Source: Chalara sp. BL73 (taxonomy: Eukaryota; Ascomycota; Leotiomycetes; Helotiales). Taken from it: a stretch of DNA of 35,427 nucleotides. The translations under genes were made by a program, and so were the position numbers. The stretch lies in the NCBI GenBank assembly GCA_918026815.1, contig CAKJVC010000043.1:1-35427 (forward strand), written 5' to 3'. The notes beneath the pieces are model-generated. The model worked only from the letters and a program-made list of their open reading frames with translations, ran no database searches and was not told the DNA's origin. Below are positions 11,154 through 22,519 of the stretch, piece by piece (positions within the stretch are counted from its first letter, which is position 1; every line of letters starts with the position of its first letter).

Positions 11154-11341
11154 TGCTATTGCAAAGATATTAAGCAACATTGCAGCTATTGCTATAACAT
11201 TGTTAATAGAAAGAAATAATTCAATTTAGTTAAAATACAAAAAAGCGTAAATAATTAAATTGTTTTTAAAAAAAAACTTACTAGAACTTAAACTAGCGAA
11301 TGTTCCAAATAAAAATCAAGCGATTTAAATAATACTGTTCG

Positions 11342-11385
11342 CTTTTCGGAGAAACAAAAAAATAATGTTTTTTTGCTGCGAAAAG
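11342..11385. repeat. Imperfect hairpin in intergenic DNA
   Basis: A CTTTTCG..AAACAAAAAAA arm faces TTTTTTTG..CGAAAAG around a TAATG loop. It lies upstream of the kinase gene, in otherwise featureless AT-rich sequence (11154-11890) that also holds near-matches to the palindrome core at 11547 and 11754. Confidence 0.4.
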
Positions 11386-11892
11386 TAAAAAAAAAGAAAA
11401 GAAAAGAAAAAAACTGCCTATATAAGCTTTAAGTGTTTAAACTAACTACGTCCAGTATTGGTACTTTACGTAATATTACGTACTTTTGTTAAGTTTAGCT
11501 TAAAATTAATTTTTTTACTTTATTTATATATTTGTTATTTTTAAGTACTAGTAAAAAGTATAAAGCTTTTAAACGCGCGAGTATTTCAAACGTTAGTAAC
11601 AGTTCCGATAACTTAGTACTATATGTAGTTAGTAAAGCTAAATATTAGTATTGAATGTTAATACTTAGTCTAGCAAGCGATATGTTTCTCGCTTGCTTTC
11701 TAAGTTAGATAAGCGCTGGTAAAAAAAGTGAATTTAAAAGCTAGTGTTACATTTCACTAGTACAGCTGTATATTAGCGTTTAATGTACGCGCTTGCACTT
11801 TGATTACATTTTTAAATGTAAAAGAAAATCCGACAAAGCAACGTATATAAACAAACGATTTGACTTTTTTTTTTAACAAAGTATAGTTTTTG

Positions 11893-12860
11893 CATATTTT
11901 CGACTATTGTTCTATACTTACTTTCCAGTAATATCTGATTTTCTACTAACTTACATCTTTATACGCCGAGTTTGCATATTTTTAATAACTTGTTATTCGA
12001 CATTCGGATTCTTAATTTACTATATGTACTTTGACTTATCGCCTATATACTTACTGTACTAGAAAAAGCTTAAAAGAAAATGAAAAATTGGCACACAGCA
12101 ATTGTCGTAAGCATTATTTTACAGAACTTGCGGCTTGTCTAAATGTTATAACTTTTTACTAAGCTGCCGAAAAAGCCCAAAAAGCTACTTTGCTTGTTTA
12201 GTTCTGCCCGAACTCTTCGACACATACAAATATTTACACAGGAACTATAATTAAATACTTACACTGCATCGTTGCTCGCTATACTGTTTATTAGAACCGC
12301 TAAAGTAAAAAATACAGATTTAAATCATTTTTTAATATAGACTTTACTTTCTTTCTTTTTTGATTATACATACATATACTAATACTTAAATATAAATAGC
12401 AACTCCGTTTATATTCCGTTTGCAGTTTGGCAATATATATATTTGCGCGTAGATTACAAAGCTATATCAAGCTACTATACGGACTTTAAAAAAGCTTTAA
12501 GCTTAAGCTAAAAAACTACTGTATATCGAAAATAAAAAGCACTAAGCCCAAAAAAGCTTGTATAAATAAAGCCTGCTGTTGTAAAAGTGCAGCTGTGTGT
12601 AGCTTAAAGCCAAAAGTTATATATAGCGAAGTTAAAAGAAGTTTGTAGCAGTTTAATAGCAAGATATTGTTTGTTAAAGTATTTGAATTAAATCTCATTT
12701 TCTTTGTTTTTACAGCAACATTACTTGCTTTTGCAGTTAACAAGCATTTTGTAAACAGTTAGCTTCCAATAAGGCCTTGCCGTACTAATATAACAACAGC
12801 TTTTTTATTTTGCTTTTTCCAAGCGGAAAAGCGTAATAGCCGGTGCTAAGCTAACATGTT
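11893..12860 (+). pseudogene. Decayed orphan gene, probably two exons
   Basis: If TAA/TAG are treated as mutated codons, a continuous frame runs 11893-12310 (for example KSLKENEKLAHSNCRKHYF, then ELAACLNVITFY and FCPNSSTHTN). A second runs about 12424-12860 (WQYIYLRVDYKAISSYYTDF and onward). A GTAAAA..TTTGCAG interval between them looks like an intron of about 110 nt with no palindrome. The stops are mostly at plausible Gln positions. A competing frame is also open across part of exon 1, and TGA is scarce in RIP-mutated DNA, so long TGA-free frames are weak evidence. No family recognised. A degenerate palindrome (GTACTAATAT) sits near the 3' end at 12782. Confidence 0.35.
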
Positions 12861-12904
12861 TAAAGCTGACTAAAGGGCTCTTCAACTCCGTTTTTTGCTT
12901 TATT

Positions 12905-13140
12905 ACATAACTCTACTTCACTTTACCTCAGCTTTACACTTTACTTCGCTTTACTTTACTTGCTTTGTTACATGACTTTACTTTACTTTACTTTAGCTTT
13001 ACACTTTATTTCACTTTACTTCACTTCTGCTTTATCACATAACTCTATTTCAACTTTACTACTTACTTCGACTTTTAACTTTACTTCTACTTCATTTAAC
13101 TCTTAACGCTTTATTTTTGTTTTAACTTTGTTTCTAACTT
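12905..13140. repeat. Pyrimidine-rich CTTTACTTTACTTCA tract
   Basis: Irregular repetition of CTTTACTT, CACTTTAC and ACTTCTACTT motifs on the plus strand, about 235 bp long. It separates the upstream orphan from the long orphan gene. No coding signal. Confidence 0.75.
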
Positions 13141-13327
13141 TTTTTTATATAACCCATAAATTACAACATATACTATTGCTTTTATTCAGCATAGCTTAGC
13201 CAGCTGCACAGAAATTTTAAAGTTTGTTACTTTTTCGACTATTTAAAAGTTCATTTGCTGCTTTTTTTACACTTTCTTAATATTCACTTACGTTTACGCT
13301 TTGTTATTACTTTGCTCTGAGCTTATT

Positions 13328-13337
13328 GTACTAGTAC
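13328..13337. repeat. Palindrome copy 2, upstream of the long orphan gene
   Basis: Exact core in the context ATTGTACTAGTACAGCAAGC, about 155 bp upstream of the candidate ATG at 13491, so in promoter position. Confidence 0.85.
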
Positions 13338-13548
13338 AGCAAGCTACGCTATTGATTTAGTATAGTTACTTTATCAAAAATTAATTTTTCTGCTTATAAT
13401 AAAACCAGTTTCCGATCCAAATAAAACCTGGTATTATAGTCTACCGTCGTTTAGCAAAAAAAAAAAAATCCACAATCAACAATACAAACAATGGAAAAAA
13501 GCTGAAAAAAGTAAGTATTTACAATTCTAAGCGTATTACATTAAGTGC

Positions 13549-13588
13549 TAAAAACAATTAAAAAAGCCCGTAAAAAGAATTGTTTTTA
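13549..13588. repeat. Inverted repeat inside the first intron of the long orphan gene
   Basis: TAAAAACAATT (13549-13559) and AATTGTTTTTA (13578-13588) are perfect inverse complements around an 18-base loop. They lie within a candidate intron that starts GTAAGT at 13511. This intron lacks GTACTAGTAC but still has its own hairpin. Confidence 0.55.
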
Positions 13589-16207
13589 CAATAAACCTCC
13601 TTTAAAAGCATATTTGTGCTAACTAAAAACCTATAAAAAAAAACCTGAAAAAAGCTATAGCCATTCGCAAGCATCTTTAAACTATACAAATCTATCGACA
13701 CAAAACCTACTAGCTTCAACTGATCCATTTGCCGACTTTAATTAACACGTTTTTAAACGACAGAAAACCACTGTATACAGACTTACTTTTATAATTCCAT
13801 CAACTATTCTAAACTCAACTAGTAGCACTCCGGTCAATTTATTTAACGGCTCAACACTACGCAATATATATCCACAAATACAAAAAAAGTTAAAAAAAAA
13901 AAAAGTTAAAATTACAAAAATGCGCACGGCCAAACCAAAATCGGAAGCTACATTAACATTGAATAATGATTTGAACTAAAATACCGAAACACGCAACAAC
14001 AACTTTAGCTAAGCGTTGCCGTTTTACGACTTGTCTTTGCCGGTAGTTAGCGCATCCAATTCGAACGCTACAAACAATCAATCTAGTAGTGCTACATGTC
14101 AAAATCAGCTTCCCGCTAAAGCGCCGCCGCTTAATGTACGCAAAAAAGTAGTACTAACAACAAATGTCTATTTAAGCACATATGTGCAAATTGACTCATA
14201 TAATCCTGCGCCAGCTCCGAATCGGTCATACTCAACCGAAAGCTCGCAGCGCAACCGCCTAAATACCGCGCCGAGTAATATCGAGATCTTCCCGTGCGCG
14301 TTTTCGCCAAACAGCGAAAAAAGCCGCTTTCACGTAAAAGATAATAAAAAAGTGCAAAATTCGGCATTTCGCCAAGCGTTTTCCGACTAACAAAAAAATT
14401 AAGCAGAAGTTCAAAATAATGCTTCTTTTCGAAACGAGTCTTTTTTTCCAAATAGCGAAACATATAGCGACGATCTATTTTCTAATACCGAGCTTAGTTC
14501 AAAGTTTACTGCTTACTAATACTTCTTTACTCACTTGTGTCAAAAATTGTTTTGTGTTAAACAGACACATTAAAAAAAACATAAAAGCGAGCAACAAGAT
14601 GCAGACTGCGCATTTCAATAAAGACTAAACGATTTTTGTCAATTAATAAACCCTTTGCAAGCTTTTTATATCTTTAATGTATTAGTATTTTAAGCTTTTC
14701 GTAGCAACTTATATATCGAAGCCGATAACACTAATCGCAAAACGTATGTAAATCGGACAGCACTGGTTAAATATTCGCAGCCTAAACAATTCCAAACGCT
14801 TTTTAAAAAGCCGTGCTCTACTCCACACATCAATTTAAATTGTCATACGCCAGTTGTCGAAAGCTCCGTCTTTACGATTAAAGTTAACATTAATAGTGTT
14901 TGTAGTTTTCCTAAAAGCTTAGCAGTATTCAAACAAAAAATTAAGTAGTATCTTTACACTACAAGTGCTAATTAAATTACTAGCAAAGTCTATAGAATCC
15001 ATATTTCTATTCAAAGCATAAATAATAAAATCCGAAACGTTCCAGTAAAAAATGTTTTTTACGTCCAGTTTAGCTATGTTTCAAAGTAAAATGTAATTAA
15101 TATTTACATTCTTTTTCCTGCTATTTATACTTACCGCAAACAAAGCAAAAATAGTACTACTATATTGACCAAAACTCAGCAAAGTACGTAGTACAATAAA
15201 ATTCTTTATTTTGCTTTAAACAAAGCGTGTTCCAGTAAGTTCACCATTGAAATACTACATAATTTCTCAACTGCTCAACAACAAGCTCGATCTAAAAAGC
15301 AAAAAATCGAAACCCGTGCCGGTAGTCATTCTTTTCGGGCGCAACTGTTAAAGCATACTATTAAGCCGGAGTTTTTTTCCAAAGTATAAAATATCATTAT
15401 TAGTCAAACTGCAGAGAAAAATCATAATCTGGAGCTATTTTCGGACTTGACTATCTTTTTCTGCGGAAAAAGCATAAAACTCTTTTCCGCCAGCAGTTTA
15501 TATACTCAGCTTTCGACCGAGTAAGAAAATGCGTAAGTACGCCAAATTGACGAGCGATATTTAAATAACCAAAAAAGTTGGTAGAATCTTGGACAGCAGT
15601 TCTATATAAATGACGGACTATTTACACTGCTATAGCGAAAATGCTGCCTTAAACAGTATATGCGGTTTCGCATACAAAAGCAATCCGGAACCGTCCGCTA
15701 CGCATTGTACTTTTTAGCCGGATTACGAAATGCAGTTTCAATAACTGTAAGCCTATTCTGTAAATCTCCGAAATATGCGCAAAGATCTCGCTACTCCCAA
15801 TTCTATTCGAAGTTTAAAGTAGCATTTATTGTAAACACGCTAAAGATTTTTAGCAGCAGAAACATAAATAATCTGCCGGTAAGTAAAAATCAACTTAATA
15901 CGACTACTACAACTAAAAGAAGCCGCTACTAAGATTCTTCGGTCTCTTTAAAACAATACGTATCCACTAAATACCGTGCCGCCAACAAGCTGAAACAGCT
16001 CCAAAATCGAACATTCCCTGCCCGAAAAGAACACAAGCTGTCCGTTAACCTATACCGACGTTTGCTTCGATTTCTTTGCCGTAAAAAAAACAAACTGTTT
16101 TGTGCAAAGCCGGATGTCAACGACCAATTGCTTTACAACATGCATAGCTTAAACGCTCACATTGAGTCTACGAGTAAAATAATAACTCTATTACAACACC
16201 GATTGAC

Positions 16208-16267
16208 GTAAATTACAGCCTTCGTTACCGTACTAGTACAACAAGCTCGTTTTAACATATACTATAA
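16208..16267 (+). other. 60-nt intron with palindrome copy 3
   Basis: Donor GTAAAT, palindrome core 16230-16239, branch-like TTTTAAC, and a final ACTATAA where ACTATAG is expected (the last G appears mutated to A). Removing exactly these 60 nt keeps the long orphan frame. Reading straight through would also keep frame but adds a stop. Confidence 0.6.
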
Positions 16268-17817
16268 AGCACAACGACAAAAGCTTGTTAATAGTAGCTT
16301 GCATAGTATTTTAAAACGCTCTGTTTACAATTTCCTATTTTACTCGGTAGCAACAAACACATTTGCTGGCTTTTTTCGAAGCAATCTGAACAAATTTTGT
16401 CTTAAGTTTAAACTTCGGCTTCGCAACATTACTTCCCGCTATGTTCCTTGCACCGAGTCGGTTTCTGCGTTAGTCTTTTTTCACGAAATCAAGTTTAGCA
16501 TCTTGTCAAAGCTGATCAGCCAATCGCCTGTGTTATATAAAAATGCGTAGCAGCGAAAAAAAACAAAAAACAGCGAAAACAATAACGAGCTTAACTTGGA
16601 AACTGTAAATAACCGGCTGATTTCCGAAAGTATAAAAGTCAAAAATACGATAAAACAGCAAAAATATGCATAGTAAATGTCGAAATTTAACTGGAATACG
16701 TGAGTATTAAAAAAACACTATACTGCGAACTTCCTAGTCGAACTATCGAAGTTTAGCCAACGCTTCCAAAAACGATCTGTTCGCGTAATACATACGTTAG
16801 TATTTTACTAGCTTACTAAGTATGTTAAAGCATAGCTCAAAAAAGAATTAACTATGCTTCAGCTTAAATACATTCTCGACTTTGTTATTAGCCTAGTAAT
16901 AATTAAGTAGCGAATTAAAGTATAGTCTCAAATACTTAAAACCAATTATGCAAATCTAAAAGCTCGATTGTTTTTGCTTAGTAGCACAATCTCGATCACC
17001 GAAACGAATATGCGCACCTACGCCACAAGTAATCTATTCGAGCTCACAACTAGCAATCGGGTTTTTTACAAATCCAATCCATTCTTTTTGCTCGTATATA
17101 TTTTCGGAGTTGTAACTCTATACTAAGCACTAATCTCAGCCACTTCGAGCAAAACCGCTCCTAAAAAACGCGATTATTAAAACAGAAAACCTTTTCAGCT
17201 GATAGTTCGACGAATCAGCCAAGTGTTTACAGAACAGTACTTTCCTACAGTTGTTGAACGTTAAACTCAACAACTTTACTATGTTATTTATGCAACCAAC
17301 CCTTTGCTGCCCGTCCCCGATAGCATTCAGTTAATCCAACGAGCAAAAAGCACGATAAACAAAATTACAAAAAAGCGGATATTGCGCGAATACTGCTAAG
17401 CTAAATAAGATTTTCCTCAAAAATTAAAACCTGTTAAACTGCTAGCATCTTGTTCAGAAATTATAATGTACATTTACAGCAAAGAATTTTGGAACACTTC
17501 GCCCGTAAATCGACCGCGAGCCACGTATATTAACGGATCGGCGACTCTCGCATTTCAAAGCATCGTGCTACAGCTTGACTGAAAAACGATGTTCCTAAGC
17601 CGAAAGCCTAAATAAGTCAAACGTCGAGTAGAAATCCAACTGAAAAGTATCCAAAAACGAAAAAACACTTTATTATTAACTGCTGCTGCTTAAAATTCGA
17701 AAACATTATAAACTAAGCAAGTCTAGCATATTTCATACTTCCTTATTTAAATATAGCAATACGAGTAAAAATAGTTGTTTATTTAGTTAAGTTGCTAAAA
17801 AGCCATCAGTCATTGTA

Positions 17818-17827
17818 GTACTAGTAC
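17818..17827. repeat. Palindrome copy 4, between the two large genes
   Basis: Exact core in the context TGTAGTACTAGTACAAAGCTC. It lies after the likely end of the long orphan gene and about 400 bp before the SNF2 start, so in a terminator or promoter position. Confidence 0.8.
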
Positions 17828-18149
17828 AAAGCTCGTTCTCACTTTTATATTCACTCTTAGTTTAGAATTACACTATGCCATTTTAGGAATAGCTCAAAAC
17901 GCGACTTTTAGAGTTTTTTTCTTCAACCCACACTTTCCAAATTTTGTTCTCTATACCACCTCTCAACAACGTCACAACTACCACTTCCTGAAATCCGCAT
18001 TTTTTTGTTCTGCTGTTGCTGCTTGCTTCCTAAGCTTTATATTACATTATACATCTATTTCTAGGCCTAGTTTTCCCATTTGCACGTCCGTTGCAGCAAA
18101 TCTGCCCTCAGTAAGTCAGATTTCAATTGAATTTGCTAGTCAAATCACC

Positions 18150-18229
18150 CATAAAAAGTAAGGCTCAGGGCCACGTGACTGGGCTCCACTTACCCCTCCA
18201 AAAATTCATTCCTAGCGTCGGATGCTCCC
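18150..18229 (+). promoter_or_regulatory. GC-richer presumed promoter of the SNF2 gene with CACGTGAC box
   Basis: A short, little-mutated stretch, GC-richer than the genes around it, lies just ahead of the candidate ATG at 18222. It holds CACGTGAC at 18172-18179, the type of site bound by basic helix-loop-helix factors in fungi. Similar boxes occur at 107, 6576, 30031 and 30184. Confidence 0.4.
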
Positions 18230-18285
18230 GTAAAATCCTGGCTCTTTTGTTTTGGCAAACTTTTAATCCACTAACTTTGTACTAG
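18230..18285 (+). other. SNF2 intron 1 (56 nt), 3' splice site within palindrome copy 5
   Basis: Donor GTAAAA, branch CACTAAC at about 18269, and acceptor TACTAG at 18280-18285. The acceptor is part of the palindrome core 18279-18288, so the last three bases of the core are exonic. Splicing joins ATG CTC CC to T ACC ACA in the frame used by exon 2. Confidence 0.55.
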
Positions 18286-18707
18286 TACCACAACTCCCCC
18301 ATCCGCTTCGGCTACTATAGCCCTAAAAGCAACCAAAGCGGGTGCTTTTATAAGAAGTAAAAAATCATCCGGGGCTAAATCTTTAATATCGACTTCTTTT
18401 AACCAGCCAACCTAAAGTAATCAATCCAGTATTAAGCCGCCATCTGGTTCTTCGAAAAACAAAAAAAAGCCAAAAAGTAAAAATACAAAGCGGGTTAATA
18501 ATAAAAATAGCACTCAGAAACTCAAATTAAACAAAAAAATAATTGCTCAGTTGACAAAAGACTGCCAAGCTAACAATCCTGAAAAAGTTCGCATTATATG
18601 CAAGCAAATCGAGCAAGCTAGCAACTAAGTTGCTGGATACCTGAATTTCGGTAATACAACTGAATTATAAAGTAATACTATTAACTTTTTCGAGGCTAAT
18701 AAGTCTA

Positions 18708-18767
18708 GTAATAACACACTTTTATCGTACTAGTACAGCAAAAAGTATGCTAACTACATTTACACAG
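18708..18767 (+). other. SNF2 intron 2 (60 nt) with palindrome copy 6
   Basis: Donor GTAATA, core at 18727-18736, branch GCTAAC at about 18749, acceptor ACACAG. Phase 1; removal joins the two coding frames exactly. Confidence 0.75.
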
Positions 18768-19913
18768 AGCTAACTATTTATTACTAGTCTCGTCAATTAA
18801 AACGAACTATCGATCGAAAGTTCGATACTACTATTAGCAGAAATATTAAACTGTTTATTAAATCTTTTTTTCCGAAGCTCTATGCGATAAATAACGCAAT
18901 ATAAGCTCTCGTATTTCAAGCACTTTTTCTACCGATTCTCGCCGGCTCTTTTCTGGATAACAAGAAAAAGCTATAAGCGCCAAGTAATACGAGAATTCCG
19001 TTTATGAACTAAATATCCGCGATTTATTATGTTATTCAGCTACTCGGAAATAAGTCTTTGCTAAAACATTTCTAGAACAAAGTAATCAAAAAAATATTAT
19101 GCGAAAATTAGCATTGTAGAATTGTGTTGCTCTGATAAATAAAACGAGAAATTGGCCGCCGAGCCAAGCAGACCAAGCTTGACAAAAAGCGGAACACTGC
19201 AGCAAATCGAGCCGAAGCGATACAGCTCACGTTTCTCACGAACAAAAATTTCAACATTATAAGTGTTACATCGCACAATAATGCAGCTGTCAAAACCGCA
19301 ACCGAACGCTTTTTTGACTAGCTTTACTAGCTCGAAGTAAAAGTAAAGCAAAATAATTCAAACACTATTAATTACTAAGCGAAGCTCGATCGAGTCGATT
19401 TTTAAAACAAATTTTTTTAAGCGGCACACGCGAACTTTAATCACGTACTAACGGTCGAGCTGTACAAAAACTTACTTGCATCGGCTAGTCGGCAGAATCG
19501 ATTTTTGCGTCTTGTGTTTACAAAAAGTTATATACACAATATCTGCCAGCGATTTATAACTAGTGTTAAAGTAAACTGGAGCATCGAAAACATCGAAAAA
19601 ATGCGTTTTGCCACTGTATTCAACAACATCCGAAAAAAACGTATCAAGCAACAAACCGACGTCGCTGCCGCGAATTTAGCTAGTACTATAATACGAGAAA
19701 AAGAAAAAATAAACTGTGCAAAAAGATTGAACGCAGAAAATATTACAGCCCGCTAAAAGCAGAATATTTTAAAGTTAAAAAAAGTTTTAACGAGCTACTC
19801 ATGCAAGTTGCCTAATTATGCGGCAGCCTGCGAATTTGTTGAATGCGACTCTGAAACTATAAAAGCCACAATTAGTAATCACAAAGTAATTCTGAAGTTT
19901 TACTAACCAAGTA

Positions 19914-19973
19914 GTAAGTCCACTCACCGTTGTTGTACTAGTACCGGTAGCCCTGTAACTAACTGAGTTTTAG
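19914..19973 (+). other. SNF2 intron 3 (60 nt) with palindrome copy 7
   Basis: Donor GTAAGT, core at 19935-19944, branch ACTAAC, acceptor TTTTAG. Phase 1; removal joins ILKFYQPS to AYFMYLQERS, the run-in to helicase motif I. This is the clearest example of the set. Confidence 0.85.
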
Positions 19974-20350
19974 CCGCTTATTTCATGTATCTGCAGGAAC
20001 GATCGGTATTAAAAGCATGTATATTAGCGCTCGACTATAGCTTAAGCAAAACATTCAGCACGTTGCTTTTTATTATTTCCGCAACTAAGCAGAAAATGCG
20101 ACATAATGCTTCTTTACTCGAAAAAAGTCTCGACTACCAACTATATCGCGCTTTCTTGATTATTGTCCTTGCTTATAGCATTAACGTATAGTTTGCAGAC
20201 TTTAAGCGATTTGCCGCAAGTACGCTAGAATTCAAGCAGTTTTACTTTTCGCCAAGCAATATAACTGTCGACCGGAAACCTCATATTTTACTTAAGCATA
20301 TTAATAATCTCAACAAATACTTAGAGTTTTTAAATCTTAAAAATCCAAAA

Positions 20351-20410
20351 GTAAGTAACTTTTTACTGTACTAGTACCAGAAACATGCTAAATCTAACTT
20401 TTTTTCTAAA
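20351..20410 (+). other. SNF2 intron 4 with palindrome copy 8, acceptor uncertain
   Basis: Donor GTAAGT in phase 0, core at 20368-20377, branch TCTAAC near 20393 followed by a T-run. No intact AG lies at the expected distance. Downstream frame needs a length of 3n+2, so the end shown (about 60 nt) may be off by a base or two. Confidence 0.6.
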
Positions 20411-21623
20411 CTGCTAATACTTGTATTATTACCGTATATCTTACATAGTAGAACTGCACTTTAAAAACGATTAAAAGTAGACAATAAGTATTTCTGCAAA
20501 ACAGCAAGTCCAACGTTACCGGCATTTTAAACGAAACCCGCCAGTACACTTTTCGCTGCACCTACGAATTTGAGCGAGTCATTTTAAACGAAAAACATAT
20601 TACACGTAATTCGCAAACATTAGCTTCAGAAGCAGTTTGTCAAGTTCGCAAGTCTGCGCTCCACTTTATTACAGCAACTCCGATCTTAAACTATCTACAA
20701 AATTTTCATAGAATTTTGAGTCTTATTTGGAAACCCGAGTGGCAGTTGCATAAAAAAAACTATTCGTTTTTCCGGACATATAAACCCGAGTTCGATCCAA
20801 CACAACCTATTTACAAAAGCTATAGCCAAAGCGAAAGTCGAAGCTTAATTCTATCTGATCCTAATAATCCATTTGTCGAACGAAAATACCTCCAAAATAT
20901 AAAAAATAAGTATCGTTTATAAGTCCTTGATCCAACGAATTTCAAGTTATGTAAAGCCGGACGAAATTAAGACCCGGAAGTTACCGCTTTAATTCTCTTT
21001 CCTGCGCTTCAATTGTTACAAATGCGCCTAGTAATTAAGTCATTAGTAACATTGCGACCCGGCGACTCTCCACAAATCGTCGGTAAAAACGTGCCCGAAT
21101 GTCGCGTGTATACGATTGAGCTAAAAGCACTTAAAAACAAGAAGCGCGAACGCGATAATCAAACTTTGCATTTACTTCCGCAACTTTTTGTTAGCGACCA
21201 AGCACTAATTGAAGCAAATAAAAACAAGCCGATTGCCGAATTCACCGACTTTTATAACGCCGAGAATGCGAAAATCCAAAATGGAGGTCTGTTCCGGTTT
21301 TTAATGCACGTAACTTTCGACGTTCATTTAGCTCAGTTTACTGTCCGCAATACGAAAAGTATGTCGACAGCGGAAAAGGCCAAAGCCCAGAAACTCCGCT
21401 GCAACAACTGGACCAATATAGACAACGACTATAAAACCAGCTATATATATATGCAAACCCGCAACAGTCCGGAGTACTTCGTTTTTCTTAACAAATACAC
21501 TCTGGCTTACTTCTTTGTTTTTCGCAGTACTAAAATGCGATTAGCTTTAAGACTAATTTCAAATTATGTCATTCGTAACCGGCAAAAAATTATTTTAGTA
21601 TTTAAATATCCGATAACTCAATA

Positions 21624-21696
21624 GTAAATGTCCCTTCCTTGTTGTACTAGTACTACAACGGCCTCGTCTCCTAGTGCTTATGCTAACTTATTCCAA
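21624..21696 (+). other. SNF2 intron 5 with palindrome copy 9, acceptor uncertain
   Basis: Donor GTAAAT directly after the frame ending FKYPITQ, core at 21644-21653, branch GCTAAC at 21682-21687. The acceptor is not intact: CCAAC may replace CCAG-type sequence, or the AG at 21722-21723 was used. Confidence 0.55.
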
Positions 21697-22467
21697 CAAA
21701 ATGTAAAAATGCCGATATGCAGCTCCAGAATCTAAAGTTCAAAACCATTTCGATCCGGTCTTAAATGTCGCAAGCAGAGCGGCAGATTGCTATTAATATA
21801 TTCAACAACAACCCCGACTACAAAATCCTGCTGCTGAATACCAAAATCGGCTTTACCTTTTTTAACCTGCATTATTCAGCTTACGCAATAATAGTTTTCG
21901 AAGTGTTCACGTTATTGCAAACCCTATTTTAATTGATTAGCCGTATCAGCCGTTTAGGCCAGAAGTTCGTTCAATTCGTGTATCTTTTTTAGTTAAACTA
22001 TACGTATAACTAAGTAGCCTTACACCGAATAGCTCGCAAATTCGTTTCGTCGATTGCTGAAAAAAGCAAAGTTTAACTCGAACAAAACGTAACAGCGGAG
22101 TCTAAAAAGCGCTTTCGACGATACTTAGGAATAAACTTCTCCTCGTATAATCCCGCATAAAAAACTTTGCCTTGGACCAAGAAAAATGCTGCATTTTCCA
22201 AAGCCCAAATTGATTTTCGTTAATACTATTAAAAAAAAAAACAGCCACTATAAATTGATTGTGTTCGCTTTCACTTGGCCGAAAGTAGCCACTACTCTGT
22301 CGCATCAACTAATAAAGTGACATCTGCAAAGTCGAGCCGCGTTCGCAAAGTTAAAAACAACTCCGGATTTAAAGAACCTCGGCGGATCTTTGCCACTGTT
22401 GTTAACAAAGTTAATATATTCGATCCTGACACACTCGAGCCTAATAGCGAAAGCGCTAAAGCGAAAA

Positions 22468-22519
22468 GTGAGGTTCTTGTACTAGTACCACAAAAAGCCC
22501 ATTTGCTAACTTTCTATAA
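22468..22519 (+). other. SNF2 intron 6 (about 52 nt) with palindrome copy 10
   Basis: Donor GTGAGG, core at 22479-22488, branch GCTAAC at 22505-22510, and CTATAA where a CTATAG acceptor would fit. The palindrome also reads through as V-L-V-P-Q in the upstream frame, so retention cannot be excluded. Confidence 0.6.

Larger units (their letters stand above)
13491..17693 (+). pseudogene. Long orphan protein gene (about 1,350 codons), decayed
   Basis: Candidate start ATG 13491, then a GTAAGT donor at 13511 and a gctaac branch near 13618. From about 13650 one frame runs to 16207, passes a 60-nt palindrome-bearing intron (16208-16267) in register, and continues to about 17693. The longest stop-free pieces (14016-14390, 15660-15932, 16299-16550) all lie in this frame. 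Interruptions are TAA/TAG, many at Gln-like places, plus two TGA (16701, 17580); no frameshift was found. The N-terminal third is Asn/Ser/Thr/Gln-rich and looks disordered. The middle and C-terminal parts are basic with hydrophobic segments, for example KEFWNTSPVNRPRATYINGS. I recognise no domain. It lies directly upstream of, and in the same direction as, the SNF2 gene, about 530 bp away. The true 3' end could be one of several further TAA/TAG codons up to about 17790. Confidence 0.6.

Noticed and set aside
8350..13000. A Starship captain (DUF3435 tyrosine recombinase) near the left edge
   Set aside because: No R..H-x-x-R..Y recombinase pattern was recognisable in the first coding remnants, and no short direct repeat at the two edges was found.
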